The position numbers were made by a program, and so were the translations under genes. The notes under the pieces are model-generated. The model did no database searches. It worked only from the letters and a program-made list of their open reading frames with translations, and had not been told where the DNA came from. Positions 45,837 to 57,799 of a stretch of 64,000 nt of DNA are shown one piece after another. How positions within the stretch are numbered: the first letter of the stretch is position 1; every line of letters starts with the position of its first letter. Source of the stretch: Cycas panzhihuaensis (lineage: Eukaryota > Cycadophyta); NCBI GenBank assembly GCA_023213395.1, contig CM041465.1, positions 141,987,741 through 142,051,740 of the forward strand, read 5' to 3'.

Positions 45837-46179
45837 TGTTACATAACTAGTAGTGGTTGGTAGAACTCTTGTAAATGTACTCCTTATTAGTAAAAAGTGG
45901 ATGTTAATATTGACCATTAAAATATATGCGTGAGTTGCTTAGGGCCACCAATAGAAACAAAGAAAAAATGCCTCTCCAATGAGATTCATTTACTAAATGA
46001 ATAATTTAACTATTTAAGGCCTTATAGATGTAAAAAAAGATTAGTCTCGAATGTGAAATTGTTATTGCCCTTTGGTATAATCTTTTGGTGTTTATTTTAG
46101 TGTTCATTATGCTCTTTTTCTATATTCTATATTCTATTTTCTATTTAGGTGTGAAGAAATGCTAGGAAGAACCATATTA
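45837..46179 (+). repeat. G2 3' LTR
   Basis: TGTTACATAAC to ACCATATTA, 343 bp, partner of 32941-33272. ATATC follows as the worn duplication. Confidence 0.88.
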
Positions 46180-46785
46180 ATATCCAAGTTTTCAGAAATG
46201 ATAAAATAAGTTCACTAATAAGTTGCAAAGAGAATCTTGGAAAACTTAAAAGAGATGGTTCACTATAGACTTAAATTCCATTATAATGATAGTTTCAAGA
46301 TGACAAGATTTATAGATTTTATTTGGGTCAAATATATAAATAGAAAAATCTTGACTTCTAGATATTATTTTAGTTTGGGTTCAGCTACCATTATATGGAG
46401 TAGTGAAAAATAATCAAATATTGTTTTATCCTCTATTAAATTAGAGTACAAAGTTATAGTTATAGCAGTTACTGAAGTCATTTAGTTATGATAGGTTCTA
46501 GAAAACATGGGATTATAACAACTACAATCAACTATCTTATAATGTGATGGTTAGAGTACTTTAAAGATTATAAAATATCCTGTGTTCCATGCTTGTATTA
46601 AGTATATTAAGGTGTAACATCACTTTGTTTGAGAATTAATTCAAAAAGGTATGATTAAGATAATGTATATGCTAACAAAAAAATAATTGGCTAACACATT
46701 CACCAAACCACTTGTACATGATAGATTCTAGACTCTCAAGGATGGTTTAGGTGTCAAAAAAAATGAAATAAACATTATGGGGGAG
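46180..46785 (+). pseudogene. Copia B reverse transcriptase end and RNase H
   Basis: Directly continues the frame cut at 32940: KEMVHYRLKFHYND (about 46245-46290), then RNase H words SATIIWSSEK and YKVIVIAVTEVI (46380-46480) and the terminal LANTFTKPLVHDRF (46690-46725), a copia RNase H end. A purine tract TTATGGGGGAG precedes the LTR at 46786. The same gene is present in copia C at 52440-52985. RNase H would degrade the RNA template; this copy has multiple stops. Confidence 0.87.
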
Positions 46786-47141
46786 TGTTAAATATTAATG
46801 TTTGTTTTAAGCTCATCACTTTGGGTTATGAGCCTCCCCTTAATATTTTCATTATATTAGATTTAAATTTTTTTGATATTTTGTGAATGGTGAGTCTATA
46901 GGGGTATAACTCTTACCTCACATATGTCATTTTAGGTAGGATTAATATTTTATCTAATATTATGTTTATATATGTATAGTACATTTATAAAATTCTAAAA
47001 GAAAAGTAAGGGTTAGTGCAATAATATTATAATGAGAGATATTCATTGAAATGAGATTTATCAAATATTTTGAAATCAATTTTCTAGTGTTTGGTAGATT
47101 AATCCATTTGATCTTGATCTCCATTCTATGGAACTATAACA
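46786..47141 (+). repeat. Shared copia LTR: 3' LTR of B and 5' LTR of C
   Basis: Begins TGTTAAATATTAATG after a polypurine tract (as a 3' LTR) and ends ACTATAACA before a primer site (as a 5' LTR). It aligns with the C 3' LTR (52999-53076 plus 57513-57799). One LTR therefore serves two internal regions in the same orientation. A stem-forming GCTCATCAC / GGTTATGAGC repeat lies at 46811-46834. Confidence 0.9.
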
Positions 47142-47143
47142 TG

Positions 47144-47156
47144 TGGTATCGGATCC
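47144..47156 (+). other. Copia C primer-binding site
   Basis: TGGTATCGGATCC, 2 bp after the LTR; two to three changes from TGGTATCAGAGCC. Confidence 0.75.
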
Positions 47157-49009
47157 ATGTTTGTGATGCAATATCAATTACATTTATTGATTATTATATC
47201 AATTCTTACATACAAACTTGTATACCTTATTGAAAGAATACAACTTATTAAATGAGTATTTTTTGACTGGCTAAAGAGTACACACATGCATGTAGGTAGA
47301 TTAACATATAGATGCACATGTATGTAGGCAGGAAGACTCTATTAAACTATTAGACCGTTATGATCTCTTATGAATGGACCTCCATTTAATTATTGTTGAA
47401 GGAATCTTAGGTTGTAATTATACCTCCAATGAACAAACTTTATTAAGTTACTATGGATTGTTATAGAAAGGTCCTTTGAATAAAATCACTAAAAACTAAA
47501 CTAAAAGAGCTATTGGAAATAATGTTGATAGCTAATGAAGATATTATGATAAACTTTATTAAAGGTCTATGCTGATATAATGATAAATTTTCCATTTAAA
47601 GTAGAAAAAAATGATGAAGATGATAAAAAAGTTATTAAAAATAAATTTTATAAAAACTCTGAAGATGGGATACTAGACTCGATTGAAAAGACAATGTTGA
47701 AACATGTATCAAAAGGTTGTTTTAACATTTAGTAGTTACTTTTATTAAAAGTAGAATATTCTTAAGAATATTCTAAATTACATACTCTAAGATTTATAAT
47801 TATTGATTATAGTCAAATAATGTTTTACTATCCTATATGCTATGCAACTTTTTATATCAACTTGTGTGATAGAACTAGTGACCTATAAATTGAAGGATGA
47901 CTTGCATTGAGTTTTAATTGATTGAAAAAAAAAAATTACAACACCTTCACCTAGGATTGATACCCCACTATTAAATCACAACAACAATGCCCATTATCCT
48001 ACAAATAGAAGCTATAATAAAAAAGGGAAGGGTTCCATTAATACTATAATAGTGGATCAAATACTATGGGAAGGAGAATACCCATGGAAGAGGAACATCA
48101 CATAGAGGGTGTTAGATGGAAAACCGTGGATAAGTAGGAATTCAAACATCAATGTATGAAACACTAGATACATATTTATAATGAGATAGCCATTTCAAGG
48201 CCAAAAGATGCCAGCACATAGATGCTTGCCATAATTAATGAGTAATATGCCTATTTAAGGGCTGTATACACAAAACTAGATGCTATAGTATAAGAATGGA
48301 GTATAAATAAAGAAGCCCAATATCACATATTGTAAAAAGATTTGAAATAGAATCCCAACAAAGGTCAAATAAATATTACATAAGGAGGACAAGGAAGAGA
48401 ACTATTTTTTACCTACCTAATGATGAAGTTTTGCATAAAAGTATTGATAATGACCTATCAAAATAATGCTTAACAGTTCGACAATACAGTGGTAGTAATA
48501 TTTTTAGAAGAAATAACTTTATTTAGTGAAAAAGTAGATCTTTTGGAGGGGTTCATCTATCACCCATGCCTCTTTAGAGAATATTCTATATAAACATTAG
48601 GTTAAAAATATTTTATTTTTTCTAATATTTATATGAAATTAAATTATATTGGGGTCTGTGACTAAGCCCCCTATCTACTAGCACTCGATCACATGGTCAT
48701 TTAGGTATAAGGGCCATTTTTGGACCATAAAATTCCTATTTTGAGAAAATAGATATACTATGGTACTCATTTTTTTGAGATCTACAATTTGGTAATAGTC
48801 ACATGTTATATTTTTGTATATTTTTTTATATTTTTTATTATATTTTGGCTCCCTATAAGTAAATCGAGGTAACAAATCCACTCATACTAGCTACTTGCAT
48901 ATAGATTGAAGACTTTTACAATTTTCTTTCTTTATTTCTATGCTTCTTTGTCTACTTTCTAGTTTATTTTTTATTTACTTTCTATTTAAAATATCTAGTG
49001 AAGGTGGTA
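47157..49009 (+). mobile_element. Copia C untranslated leader
   Basis: No gene recognised. The part at 48600-48900 is shared with the copia A leader. Repeats of CATGTATGTAGG occur near 47290-47330. Confidence 0.7.
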
Positions 49010-49795
49010 TAATGGGAATGACCATAGAAAAACTCATAAGTCTTAAGAATTACACTATTTAAAAGCATTGTATGTTTAATTTTTTTCATTTGAATAATAT
49101 ATCTAGAAGTATATAGATATATTAATTAAGAAAAAGGATATTAAAGAGATTATTACATTTAAAACTAATTTTACTATCAATGCTACTTTTATTTTTTAAT
49201 ATCAATTGAATATGTACATCATATTTGGTTTTTTCAGTACACCAATTAATGGTAACATCATCCTACACATCAAAGGAGCTATTATACCATAACAAATATG
49301 GGACATAACCATGAGCATATTTGAATATAAGGATTATGTGAGAGCCCTCAACTTACAAAGTCTGTTATATAACTTAAAGATGACTATGAATATAATGGAT
49401 CATATGTGACATGCGATCAATTTAGGATCAAATGGTGACTATAGGTGAGGTAATTCTTGATTCAAAGATTATTGCCTACATATTGAGAAGTATACTACCT
49501 TAGTATGGGAATTTCACAACCACTTTAACTTTAGTAGATAAATTATCCACCTTAACAATTGGTTCTTTAGAATCATTACTTATTAAACATGAGCAAAAGT
49601 TGAAATATATGCATGGTGTATCATCTAGAGTGTTGTCATCTAGATCAAAAGGGAAGAAACCCTTTGTTCCAAAGAAAAATATGAATTATAAACCTATAAT
49701 TTAAAAGGACAAATAGAGATCTTCGAAGGGATAATATAGGCCAAAGTATTATCATTGTAAAAATTTGAGTCACATCAAAAAGTATTATTAGAAAT
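49010..49795 (+). pseudogene. Copia C gag
   Basis: Begins at about ATGGGAATGACCATAG, the same place as copia A. It is strongly decayed; SFTTTL-like text (near 49505-49560) and a final knuckle region (PKYYHCKNLSHIKKYY, about 49740-49785) are recognisable, the latter keeping one Cys and the His. Frame changes and stops are common. It would encode the particle protein. Confidence 0.65.
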
Positions 49796-51460
49796 GGTAG
49801 TGTTAGAAGTGTTCATAACAATAGCATCTACCCCAATGATAACAACCATCTATTTAATATGGTCATGTTTTAGATGCAACAAAGAATATAATTATTAATA
49901 TTTTAAAATGATTATTTATTACAATATATAAAATGGGTTTTAATACACACGATATCTGGTTTATTAATTTTGGTATATTAAGACACATGACTAAAATATT
50001 AGAATGGTCCTTTCAGATGTGGGAAGTGAATTAGAAGGTTACCATTGAGTATGACACTAATATGGAGGCCATAGAAGTTAGAAAAGTATCAATCATCATA
50101 TCAAATGGATACTAATAATACTTGGATAATGTTTTGTATGTATTAAATTTAAAATCTAACCTTGTTTTAGTAGGCGACATTGAACAATAAGGTATGATTA
50201 TGATGTTTACTTAAGGATAGTGCATGGTCTGAGATAAACAAAATAATATTATATCTAAGGTACTCAAAGAGAATAATTTAAATAAACTTGAAGGATACTC
50301 TTATATACAAAGAGCATTCATAGTTGTATCTCCAAAATAGTAGCTATAACATGAATTAATAGGCCATCTATACTATACTAGACTTCAATTGATACATAAA
50401 TTAAAAATTATATATGGTCTTTCTATGGAAAATAAAAAAAATCATTTATGTGAACCTTACATATTTAGAAAATAGCACAGAGAACTCTTTCTAAAGAAGA
50501 AAGTGTAGAGAGCTAAAGAGAAGTTAGGATTGATTCTATTAAATATATATAGACCAATGCATATTGCTCACTAGGTGGAGTGGGATATTTTATCACTTTC
50601 ATTGATGACTTTTCAAGGAAAGTTTAAATTTTCCTACTAAAAAAAAAAATCATAGGCCTTTTAGTACTTCAAATAATTTAAGGAATTGGAAAGGAATGAA
50701 AATGGTTAAAAGATCAAGGTCCTATAAATTGACAATGGTAGAAAGTATACTTTAAATAAATCCATATAATTTTATAAGGATTATAGAATTAAGAGGCACT
50801 TTACTACTACCTATACACCTCAATAAAATATAGTTATTGAGTAGATGAATAGAACTTTGGTTAAAAATACCAAAGAAATGATGTAAGACACGGATATTAT
50901 AGATTTCTTATAGATAAAAGTTATCAATACCACTATATATCTAATAAATAGAAGCCCTCTAAGGATTGTTAGGACATAATATTTGAGGAAGTTTGGTTAC
51001 ATAGGAAACTAACTTTGAGTCATCTAAGAATCCTTATTAGATGCTATGAAGAAAAAAAAGTATAGAGTATATGAGTTTTTGAATCAAAAAGTTTACACAA
51101 CTCATGATGTAATCTTTTAGGAAGATAAGACTCAGAATATTGATGTTAAAGACCAAGTTGAAGAGTCATTTGGATGTAGTTCTTAATATGACATTATCTA
51201 ACTAGAATATAATCCATTTGACATTAGTAAATCAATAAAATTAGAATCCTTTTAGTTTCCAAAAGTTAATTTTCGGCTAAAGCCTAAGAAAGAATTGAGG
51301 TTGAAGCCTAAGCTAAAGTTAGAGAATCTATTTGATACTTTATCTTTATCTTTGAAGAAGAAGAAGCTTCCAAAATGGTATTTGAAAACCACGAAGGATG
51401 TAGAGATAATATTAACTAATTCTAAGGGAAAGTAAAAATAAAAAATGTAACCCTATAAAC
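49796..51460 (+). pseudogene. Copia C protease and integrase
   Basis: The protease remnant DIWFINFGILRHMTK (about 49945-49990) stands for the usual WLVDSGAS.HMT, so the catalytic Asp is lost. VLYVLNLKSNLVLVGDIEQ (50130-50190) is the post-protease block. The zinc finger near 50350 (ELIGHLYYTRLQLIHKLK) and integrase core (RPMHIAH, SLMTFQGKFKF, then YTPQ.NIVIE.MNRTLVK near 50815-50865) follow. The variable linker to 51460 matches B at 27305-27757. Multiple stops. Confidence 0.8.
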
Positions 51461-51479
51461 ATGTAAACATGACTCTTAT

Positions 51480-52985
51480 CGTACATATGTTAGATGTAGA
51501 TGAGCCATCTATAGTTGAAAAAGCACTTAAAGAGCATAAGTGGTATGATGCTATGAAGACTAAATTCTAAGTAGTCAAGAAGAGCCACATATAGGATTTG
51601 GTAGAATTTCTTGATGCTAAACATACAATTAGATATAAATGGATCTATACAACTAAGTTCAAATTTGATAGTTATGTAGATAGATACAAAGCATAATTTT
51701 GTAGCAAAAGGTTTCAAGCAACAAGAAGGAATTAACTACTAAGAAACATTTTCTCTTATAATAGAGATGAATACCATTCATCTCATTATGATGATAGCTA
51801 TATAATTCAATTAGTAACTATACCAAATAGATGTAAAAGTACATTTCTAAATGGGGATTTAAATGAAGAAGTCTACATGGAGCAACTACTTGGCTTTATT
51901 GAAAAAGGTCATGAGAACTTGGTATGTTGACCTAGAAAGGTCTTGTATGGCCTAAAATAAGCATTTAGAACCTGGCATACTTTACAAAGAATAGGTTGAA
52001 GAGATCTCTAATTAGCTCAAACCTATACATCAAAGTAGAGAATGATAAAAATTATATTTGTGGTATTATATATCAATGAACTAATGATTATAAGTAATAA
52101 TATTGATATGATATCATGATTAAAGTTAGATCTTAATCATTACTTTGAGATGATAGATTTAAGGAGTATAACTTTCTTAGAGTAGAAGTATGTCAAAGAC
52201 CTGAGCATATTTTCATCTCATAGGCAAAGTACACTTGACTATAAACCTATGACTAACCTCATGGAGCTAGGTTCCATATTGATAGTGAAAGATGATGAAC
52301 TAGATGTTGATTCAACATTGTATAGATAACTAGTGGGAAGTCTAATATATTTAATTACTACCAAACCTAATATATCTTTTATAATTGGAATGATATCTAA
52401 GTTTATGGTAGTGTCAAACTAAAGTAACTAGAATGTTATAAAGAGGATCCTTAAATACTTGAAAGGGATGATTCACTATAGACTTAAATTCTAGTATATT
52501 AATAGTTTTAAGTTGATAGAATCCATATATCCTAATTGGGTTAGTTACATAGATAATAAAATATTAACTTCTAGATATTATTTTATTTTTCATTTAGCTA
52601 CCATTATATGGAGTAAAAAAAAATAATCAAATATAATTTTATCCTCTACTGAAGTAGGGTACAAAGTTGTAGTTATATTAGTTACCAAATCCATTTAATT
52701 ATAATAGATTCTAGAGAACATAGTACTATAATAATTAGAGTCAACTATCTTATATTGTGATAATCAAAGTAATTTAAAGATTGTAACATATCATATATTA
52801 TACACTTGTACCAAGAATATTGAGGTGTACCATTACTTTATTCAAGTATTAATCCAAAAAGGGGTACTTGAGATAATATGCATGCTGATAGAAGAATAAT
52901 TGGTTAATATTTTTATTAAACAATTAGCGTATAATAGATTCTAGACTCTTAGGGATGGTTTAGGTGTCAAGAAAAATGAAATAAA
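51480..52985 (+). pseudogene. Copia C reverse transcriptase and RNase H
   Basis: Pre-RT text DEPSIVEKALKEHKWYDAMK (51495-51560), then SHI.DLVEFLDAKHTIRYKW, KGFKQQEGIN (51708-51735), KSTFLNGDLNEEVYMEQ (51835-51885), the catalytic box as YINE instead of YVDD (about 52070), GMISKFMVVSN, KRILKYLKGMIHYRLKF (52440-52490), RNase H and the end NIFIKQLAYNRF (52905-52945). The purine tract AAGGGAGAC precedes the LTR. This copy spans the point where G2 entered copia B, and so shows what B looked like before. Confidence 0.87.
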
Positions 52986-52998
52986 TATTAAGGGAGAC

Positions 52999-53076
52999 TA
53001 TTAAATATTAATATTTATTTTAGGCTTATAACTTTGGGTTATGAGCCTACCCTTAATATTTGTACTATATTAGAGT
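52999..53076 (+). repeat. Copia C 3' LTR, left part
   Basis: TATTAAATATTAAT and on, including the stem-forming GGCTTATAAC / GGTTATGAGCC (53023-53047). It stops at AGAGT, one side of the element X duplication, and continues at 57513. Confidence 0.85.
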
Positions 53077-53551
53077 TATTAGAATATGTGATTTATCACA
53101 TATGTAATATTTAATATTAGTGAGATGACACATTTATAATCCCACCATTCACACACATTAAGATATGTGAGATACACACATATCCAAGATTATGCTACTA
53201 GATGATGTAAAGGCTCAAGGGACACTATAGGCTACTCATGAGGTGAATATCAATATAAATATATACACACCATTTGAGAACTTGAGAAAGGTCAAAGACC
53301 TAGAGATATAATTATTCTAATCATTAAGAGGAGCTCTTAACTGCACCTTCTTATGCAGCTTTTCCCACATTGGGTTTTCGATGTATAAATCTATTATTAA
53401 TTTATGTTGATTCTTTACATGCATGCATTACTCATGAGTTAATTCTACCATTATACTTACATCTTATATTCTATTATGTTATTCTATATTTCTCATATAG
53501 TATTAGAGTATAATTATATTTTTTAACATAGCATCAAAGTAATTTCTAACA
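53077..53551 (+). repeat. Element X 5' LTR
   Basis: TATTAGAATATG to TTTCTAACA. Inside the tail are TAGTATTAGAGT (53498-53509) and TAGCATCAAAG (53529-53539), both worn copies of the initiator Met tRNA site, ahead of the true site at 53552. Confidence 0.85.
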
Positions 53552-53563
53552 TGGTATTAGAGC
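53552..53563 (+). other. Element X primer-binding site
   Basis: TGGTATTAGAGC abuts the LTR; one base from the canonical site. Confidence 0.87.
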
Positions 53564-56500
53564 CATGTTAGTTAAAAGATCTTATGTAATAGGAAGAAGC
53601 TTATTGAGTTAATATGATAATCTAAAATGAGGTAATAAAATAGAGCAAGTATATGAGCTAGTATAAGAGCTAAATATGAGGTGATTTTAATGAGCTAGAA
53701 GTTTAAATATACAAGTATTTTTTCAGTGACATGTGACCAAGTCCAAGGTCCAAATAAGTGATGAATGAGATGAAGATGGATCTACATATACAAGATGAAA
53801 TAGGTAAATTGATGGTATACTATGATATATTAATTTATTATGGATAATTTACACATGTTGGATCCATATACTAGTACATGTAGGCATTCAAGGTAGTCCA
53901 CCAAATATGATATTTCATTCATTAGTAAAGGCTTTTGTAAGTGTCTCACATCAGAGATTCATTACCATAATGAATTCAGTACTCCATCAGTGAGATAAAA
54001 ATAGGGAACAAGCTTGTATAGTATAAAAAGTAGTAAGTTGACAAGTATGAGATAGTTTTTTACAACAAATAGATAGGTATATAACATGAGATGTTTATGT
54101 GGCCATATTGTTGAATGGTATGAAATGAGAATATTATAGTGGCACATGATATTTATGATGGCTTAATAGTATTATAGTGGTAAAGTAATGAAAATAACAT
54201 ATATGAGGGCATTATTATTAAAGGGCATATGAATAAAAAGTAGATATTGTTTGATGATATATGAGCATGATACATGCATATTCTAGTTAAGGTTTTAAAA
54301 ATGTGTTATTATATGTACATGATGAATAAAGTTTATGCATGAGGAGGATTATGTATGCATGTGAAAATCTTTAATCTATGATATTCAAAATAAGCTCCTC
54401 TTTATATTTCACATACATTTGCTCCTCCATTATGTCTCCCACAGAATCTAATATCTCTAAGGAATCTAGTTGTACATTATGTATGGAGCCTATGCAAATC
54501 TAGTCCTAAAGGACACAAAGGATTAAACTAATTTTGTAGTCACCCATCATTAGGATCAATGAAAAACTCCAATCTTAACTTACTCTAATGTTCTAATATT
54601 TTGAATAAAATGTTAGTCCTAAAAGATTTTTTAAGTTCTAGAAGTTTTAGAAAAATGTTGGTTTCTTTATTTTTCGTTTAAAGAAAATGCATCTGATTCA
54701 ACTTGAAGGGGATAAGAAAGGACATAAGCATGCTACAAATTGTAATGGATTCTTATTGCTTGTATTTCCAATATTCCACCACTACTACCATGGATAAATC
54801 CACACCATTATATACAAAGATTGCCTATATCCACCAAACACATCAAAGAACATGCCCAAACTATATTCTTCCCTTTTGCCTTGGGGTATGCTACTCCTTG
54901 ATAATTGATTGGTCACATCATCATTTAGGTCGATAGGTGCTCAACCCTATGATAAAGAACATAGAACTTCCACTTGTTATCTATAAAATCCTACATGCAT
55001 GAAAAGTTATTTCTATGCAAAACCCTTACCATGCCAGAAATCAATCACCAACTATATGAAAGGAGGAAGATATACAGAGAAAATGCCATGACCCTATCAT
55101 CACATACATCCACAAAGAAGCAATTTGCATGCATACAATCCACAGATTGAATAATGGAGACTTAACAAGTATAGTTTAAAGATTTATATAAATAAATATT
55201 TTGAAAGGATCATTTAAATTCATAAAAAAAATTATAAGTGCGATTAAAATTTTAATTATTTTTTATATTTTTTAAAATCTAGATCAACCCTAAGATTTGT
55301 AAGTAGGAAGTCACATGGAGATCTTATGTGATCAAGGGCTAAGGTTTAATATAGGTGGACTTCAAAATGATTAAACTAAATTAGATTTTTTTATTCTATA
55401 AAAATTACATATGAAATTTGATTATTTTTTAAAGTCTATAACTAATTTATTAAGGATCACACATTTTAAGGATAAATGGTACTTTTTTTAGTATAACTTC
55501 TCACTGGTATATTAGATTCAAGTGGAATTAGTTGTGTTGGGAAGAAAACTTCGAGATGGTCAAAATGAGTATTGCATAACATATTTTAGATTATAGAAGA
55601 CAAAGAAAATAAATAGTAAATTTAATAAAAGTACTTAAAACCTCACAAAAATTACATTCTATAACCATTTAAAAAAAGTATATTTTCATGTTTTCAAAGG
55701 TTTCAAATATGATGGTAAAGTTATTTTTATTAATGAAGCAAGAAAAGGAAAGTTTCATTTAAAAGCGATCATTTTAAAGCTCATTAATGATATTTGAAGA
55801 CTCAAAATTAATTGAAAAAAATATGAAATGGGAAGCATTTTATGAATTTATGATTTTAAAATTTATACACATTTGAATATACACATTTGGTTTAGCGAAG
55901 AGCTCCACTATTTAAATGATAAAGATCATCTAGTTTTTGAATATTTTTTTATGAATGATAATTACATCTATTTGATCATTGATGACACCATCTAGTATTT
56001 AATTAACGTACCCAGTTTGATCATTGATGGAGAGTTAAGGAGAGATTAAGTATTCCACCTATTAATGAGACAAGGAGAAGTCTTAAGTGATTATTTAATT
56101 AGAATACCAAATTAGTTATCGATATGATCTAGCTAATAATCAATTGTTTAGGTAGTCTAGCTAAAAGATGAAAGAAGAAAGTATTTTTTAGTGAGAAATT
56201 TGACTAACCATGTATGGCAAGAGATACAGAAGCATATTATTAATGCTTCTTTGTTACATCTAACTTGTCTTAGCTAAGTAGTTTAGCTTATTCCTAGAGT
56301 TAGTTATTTTTGAGATGATAAGTTAATGAAATGATTAATGGATGCTAAAGGAAAGCTATTAAAGTGTGCAAATAAGGAATCTTATTCATAAGAAACAAGT
56401 ATAGGTTTTGCAAGTTAATCTTGTATAACACACTTGATTATGTTGTTCTAACTCCTATGTAAGAGGTATGATTATGCTACTCTTATACAAGCAATTTAAA

Positions 56501-56990
56501 AGCTAATGAACTATGCATTTGAAATAATTACCTAGAGAACTAGTGATTATAGAGGCTAGTCACCCATATATTTTGATAGATAGTTATTATTTTGTATGGA
56601 CTAAAAAATCACCTTATTTGTTTATTTATTTGATAATTAATTGGCAAAATAATGATTAAAAGTAACTATATAAATGAAGATATAAAGATATTCAAGAAAT
56701 TACTTCATATATGTTGATGTTAATGTTGATGTTGAGGGTTGATATTTATAGGTTGGTTGTTTACTATTAGTTACTAAGGTGTACAAATAAATATATATAT
56801 GTTTTTATAAGTTTATACACAGGTATACAAATTAATACTTGTAGGGAATAAGTTAATGGATGATATAATAAATAAATATAATATATAGATATTGATATAT
56901 ATTATAGGATATAGCATATAGGATAAAGACAAAGGGATGAATACTTGAAGACATGAAGATAAAGGCTAAGATGTAAAGACATTAAATATT
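53564..56990 (+). mobile_element. Element X interior, no gene recognised
   Basis: AT-rich with stops in all frames; the longest open frame (77 codons at 54703) has no family resemblance. At about 55490-55550 it shares the ATAACTTCTCACT … TTAGTTGTGTTGGGAAG leader motif with E2 (21785-21845). Repeats of GATGATATATGAG-like words occur between 53800 and 54360. Confidence 0.6.
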
Positions 56991-56999
56991 AAGGGGGAA

Positions 57000-57512
57000 T
57001 GCTGGAATATGTAATTTATCACAATATAATATTTAATATTAGTGAGATGACATATATATAATCCCATCATTCATATACATTAAGATATATGAGATGCACA
57101 CATATCCAATATTATGCTATTTGATAATATAAACTCTCAAGAAAAAAATATAGGCTACTCATGAGATAAATATCAATATAAATATGTATACACACTACTT
57201 GAAAACTTAAGAAAGGTCAAAGACTTAGAGATATAATTATTCTAATCATTAACAGGAGCTCTGAACTCCATCTTCTCCTATGATTTTTTTGACATTAAGT
57301 CTTCTACATATAAATCTATTATCTCTCTTATAATAAATGCTTGTAATGTTATTTGCTTTATGTTTGTGTTGATTCTTTATATGTGCACATTACTCATGAA
57401 TTAATTCTACCATTATACTTGCATCATATATTCTACTATGTTACTCTATATTTCTTATATGGTATTAGAGTGTAATTATACTTTCTATATAGTATCAAAG
57501 AAATTTCTAATA
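57000..57512 (+). repeat. Element X 3' LTR with embedded primer sites
   Basis: TGCTGGAATATG to TTTCTAATA. Internal TGGTATTAGAG (57460-57470) and TAGTATCAAAG (57490-57500) lie 30 bp apart, ahead of the element end at 57512. Confidence 0.85.
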
Positions 57513-57799
57513 AGATTTAAGATTATTTAATGTTACATGAGTGACAAGCCAATAAAGGTTATAACTCTCACCTCACATGTGTCATTTTAATTAAGATTAA
57601 TATTCTTTTTAATATTGTATTTAGATATATATAGTGCATTTATAAAAATTTAAGAGAAGAATAAGGGTTGGTGTAATAGTATTGTAATGAGAGATATTCA
57701 TTGAAATGAGATTTTATCAAATGCTTTGAAACTAATTTTTCAATGTTTTATAGAATGATTCATCCAATCTTGATCTCCATTGCATGCCTTACTATAATA
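57513..57799 (+). repeat. Copia C 3' LTR, right part
   Basis: AGATTTAAGATTATTTAATG and on, matching 46858-47141 of the shared LTR, ending ACTATAATA at 57799. This is the right boundary of the whole nested array. Confidence 0.85.

Larger units (their letters stand above)
32941..46179 (+). mobile_element. G2: Ty3/gypsy chromovirus-like element, sense, carrying G3 and a solo LTR
   Basis: The LTRs 32941-33272 and 45837-46179 flank a primer site, leader, gag, protease, reverse transcriptase, RNase H and integrase on the + strand, all strongly decayed. Target duplication GTATT (32936-32940) versus ATATC (46180-46184): the uninterrupted copia C sequence here reads GATATC, so each side has changed by one base. 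G3 sits in its leader and a 610-bp solo LTR in its reverse transcriptase. Motifs and the protease-linker text are close to G3, so the two are the same lineage. Confidence 0.9.
53077..57512 (+). mobile_element. Element X: non-coding LTR element with embedded primer sites
   Basis: LTRs 53077-53551 and 57000-57512, primer site TGGTATTAGAGC after the left one and polypurine tract AAGGGGGAA (56991-56999) before the right one. Target duplication AGAGT / AGATT (53072-53076 and 57513-57517) in the copia C LTR. No gag or pol remnant can be read in 3.4 kb of interior, so it looks like a large non-autonomous (LARD-type) element; that label is inference. Both LTR tails contain two primer-like sites. Confidence 0.83.
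46786..57799 (+). mobile_element. Copia C: Ty1/copia element, second unit of the tandem B-C array
   Basis: 5' LTR 46786-47141, primer site, leader, gag, protease, integrase, reverse transcriptase, RNase H and a 3' LTR split by element X. It is the only member of the A/B/C family here whose interior is complete and uninterrupted, though full of stops. The array boundary at the right is 57799; the left end is outside the window so the duplication cannot be checked. Confidence 0.88.
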
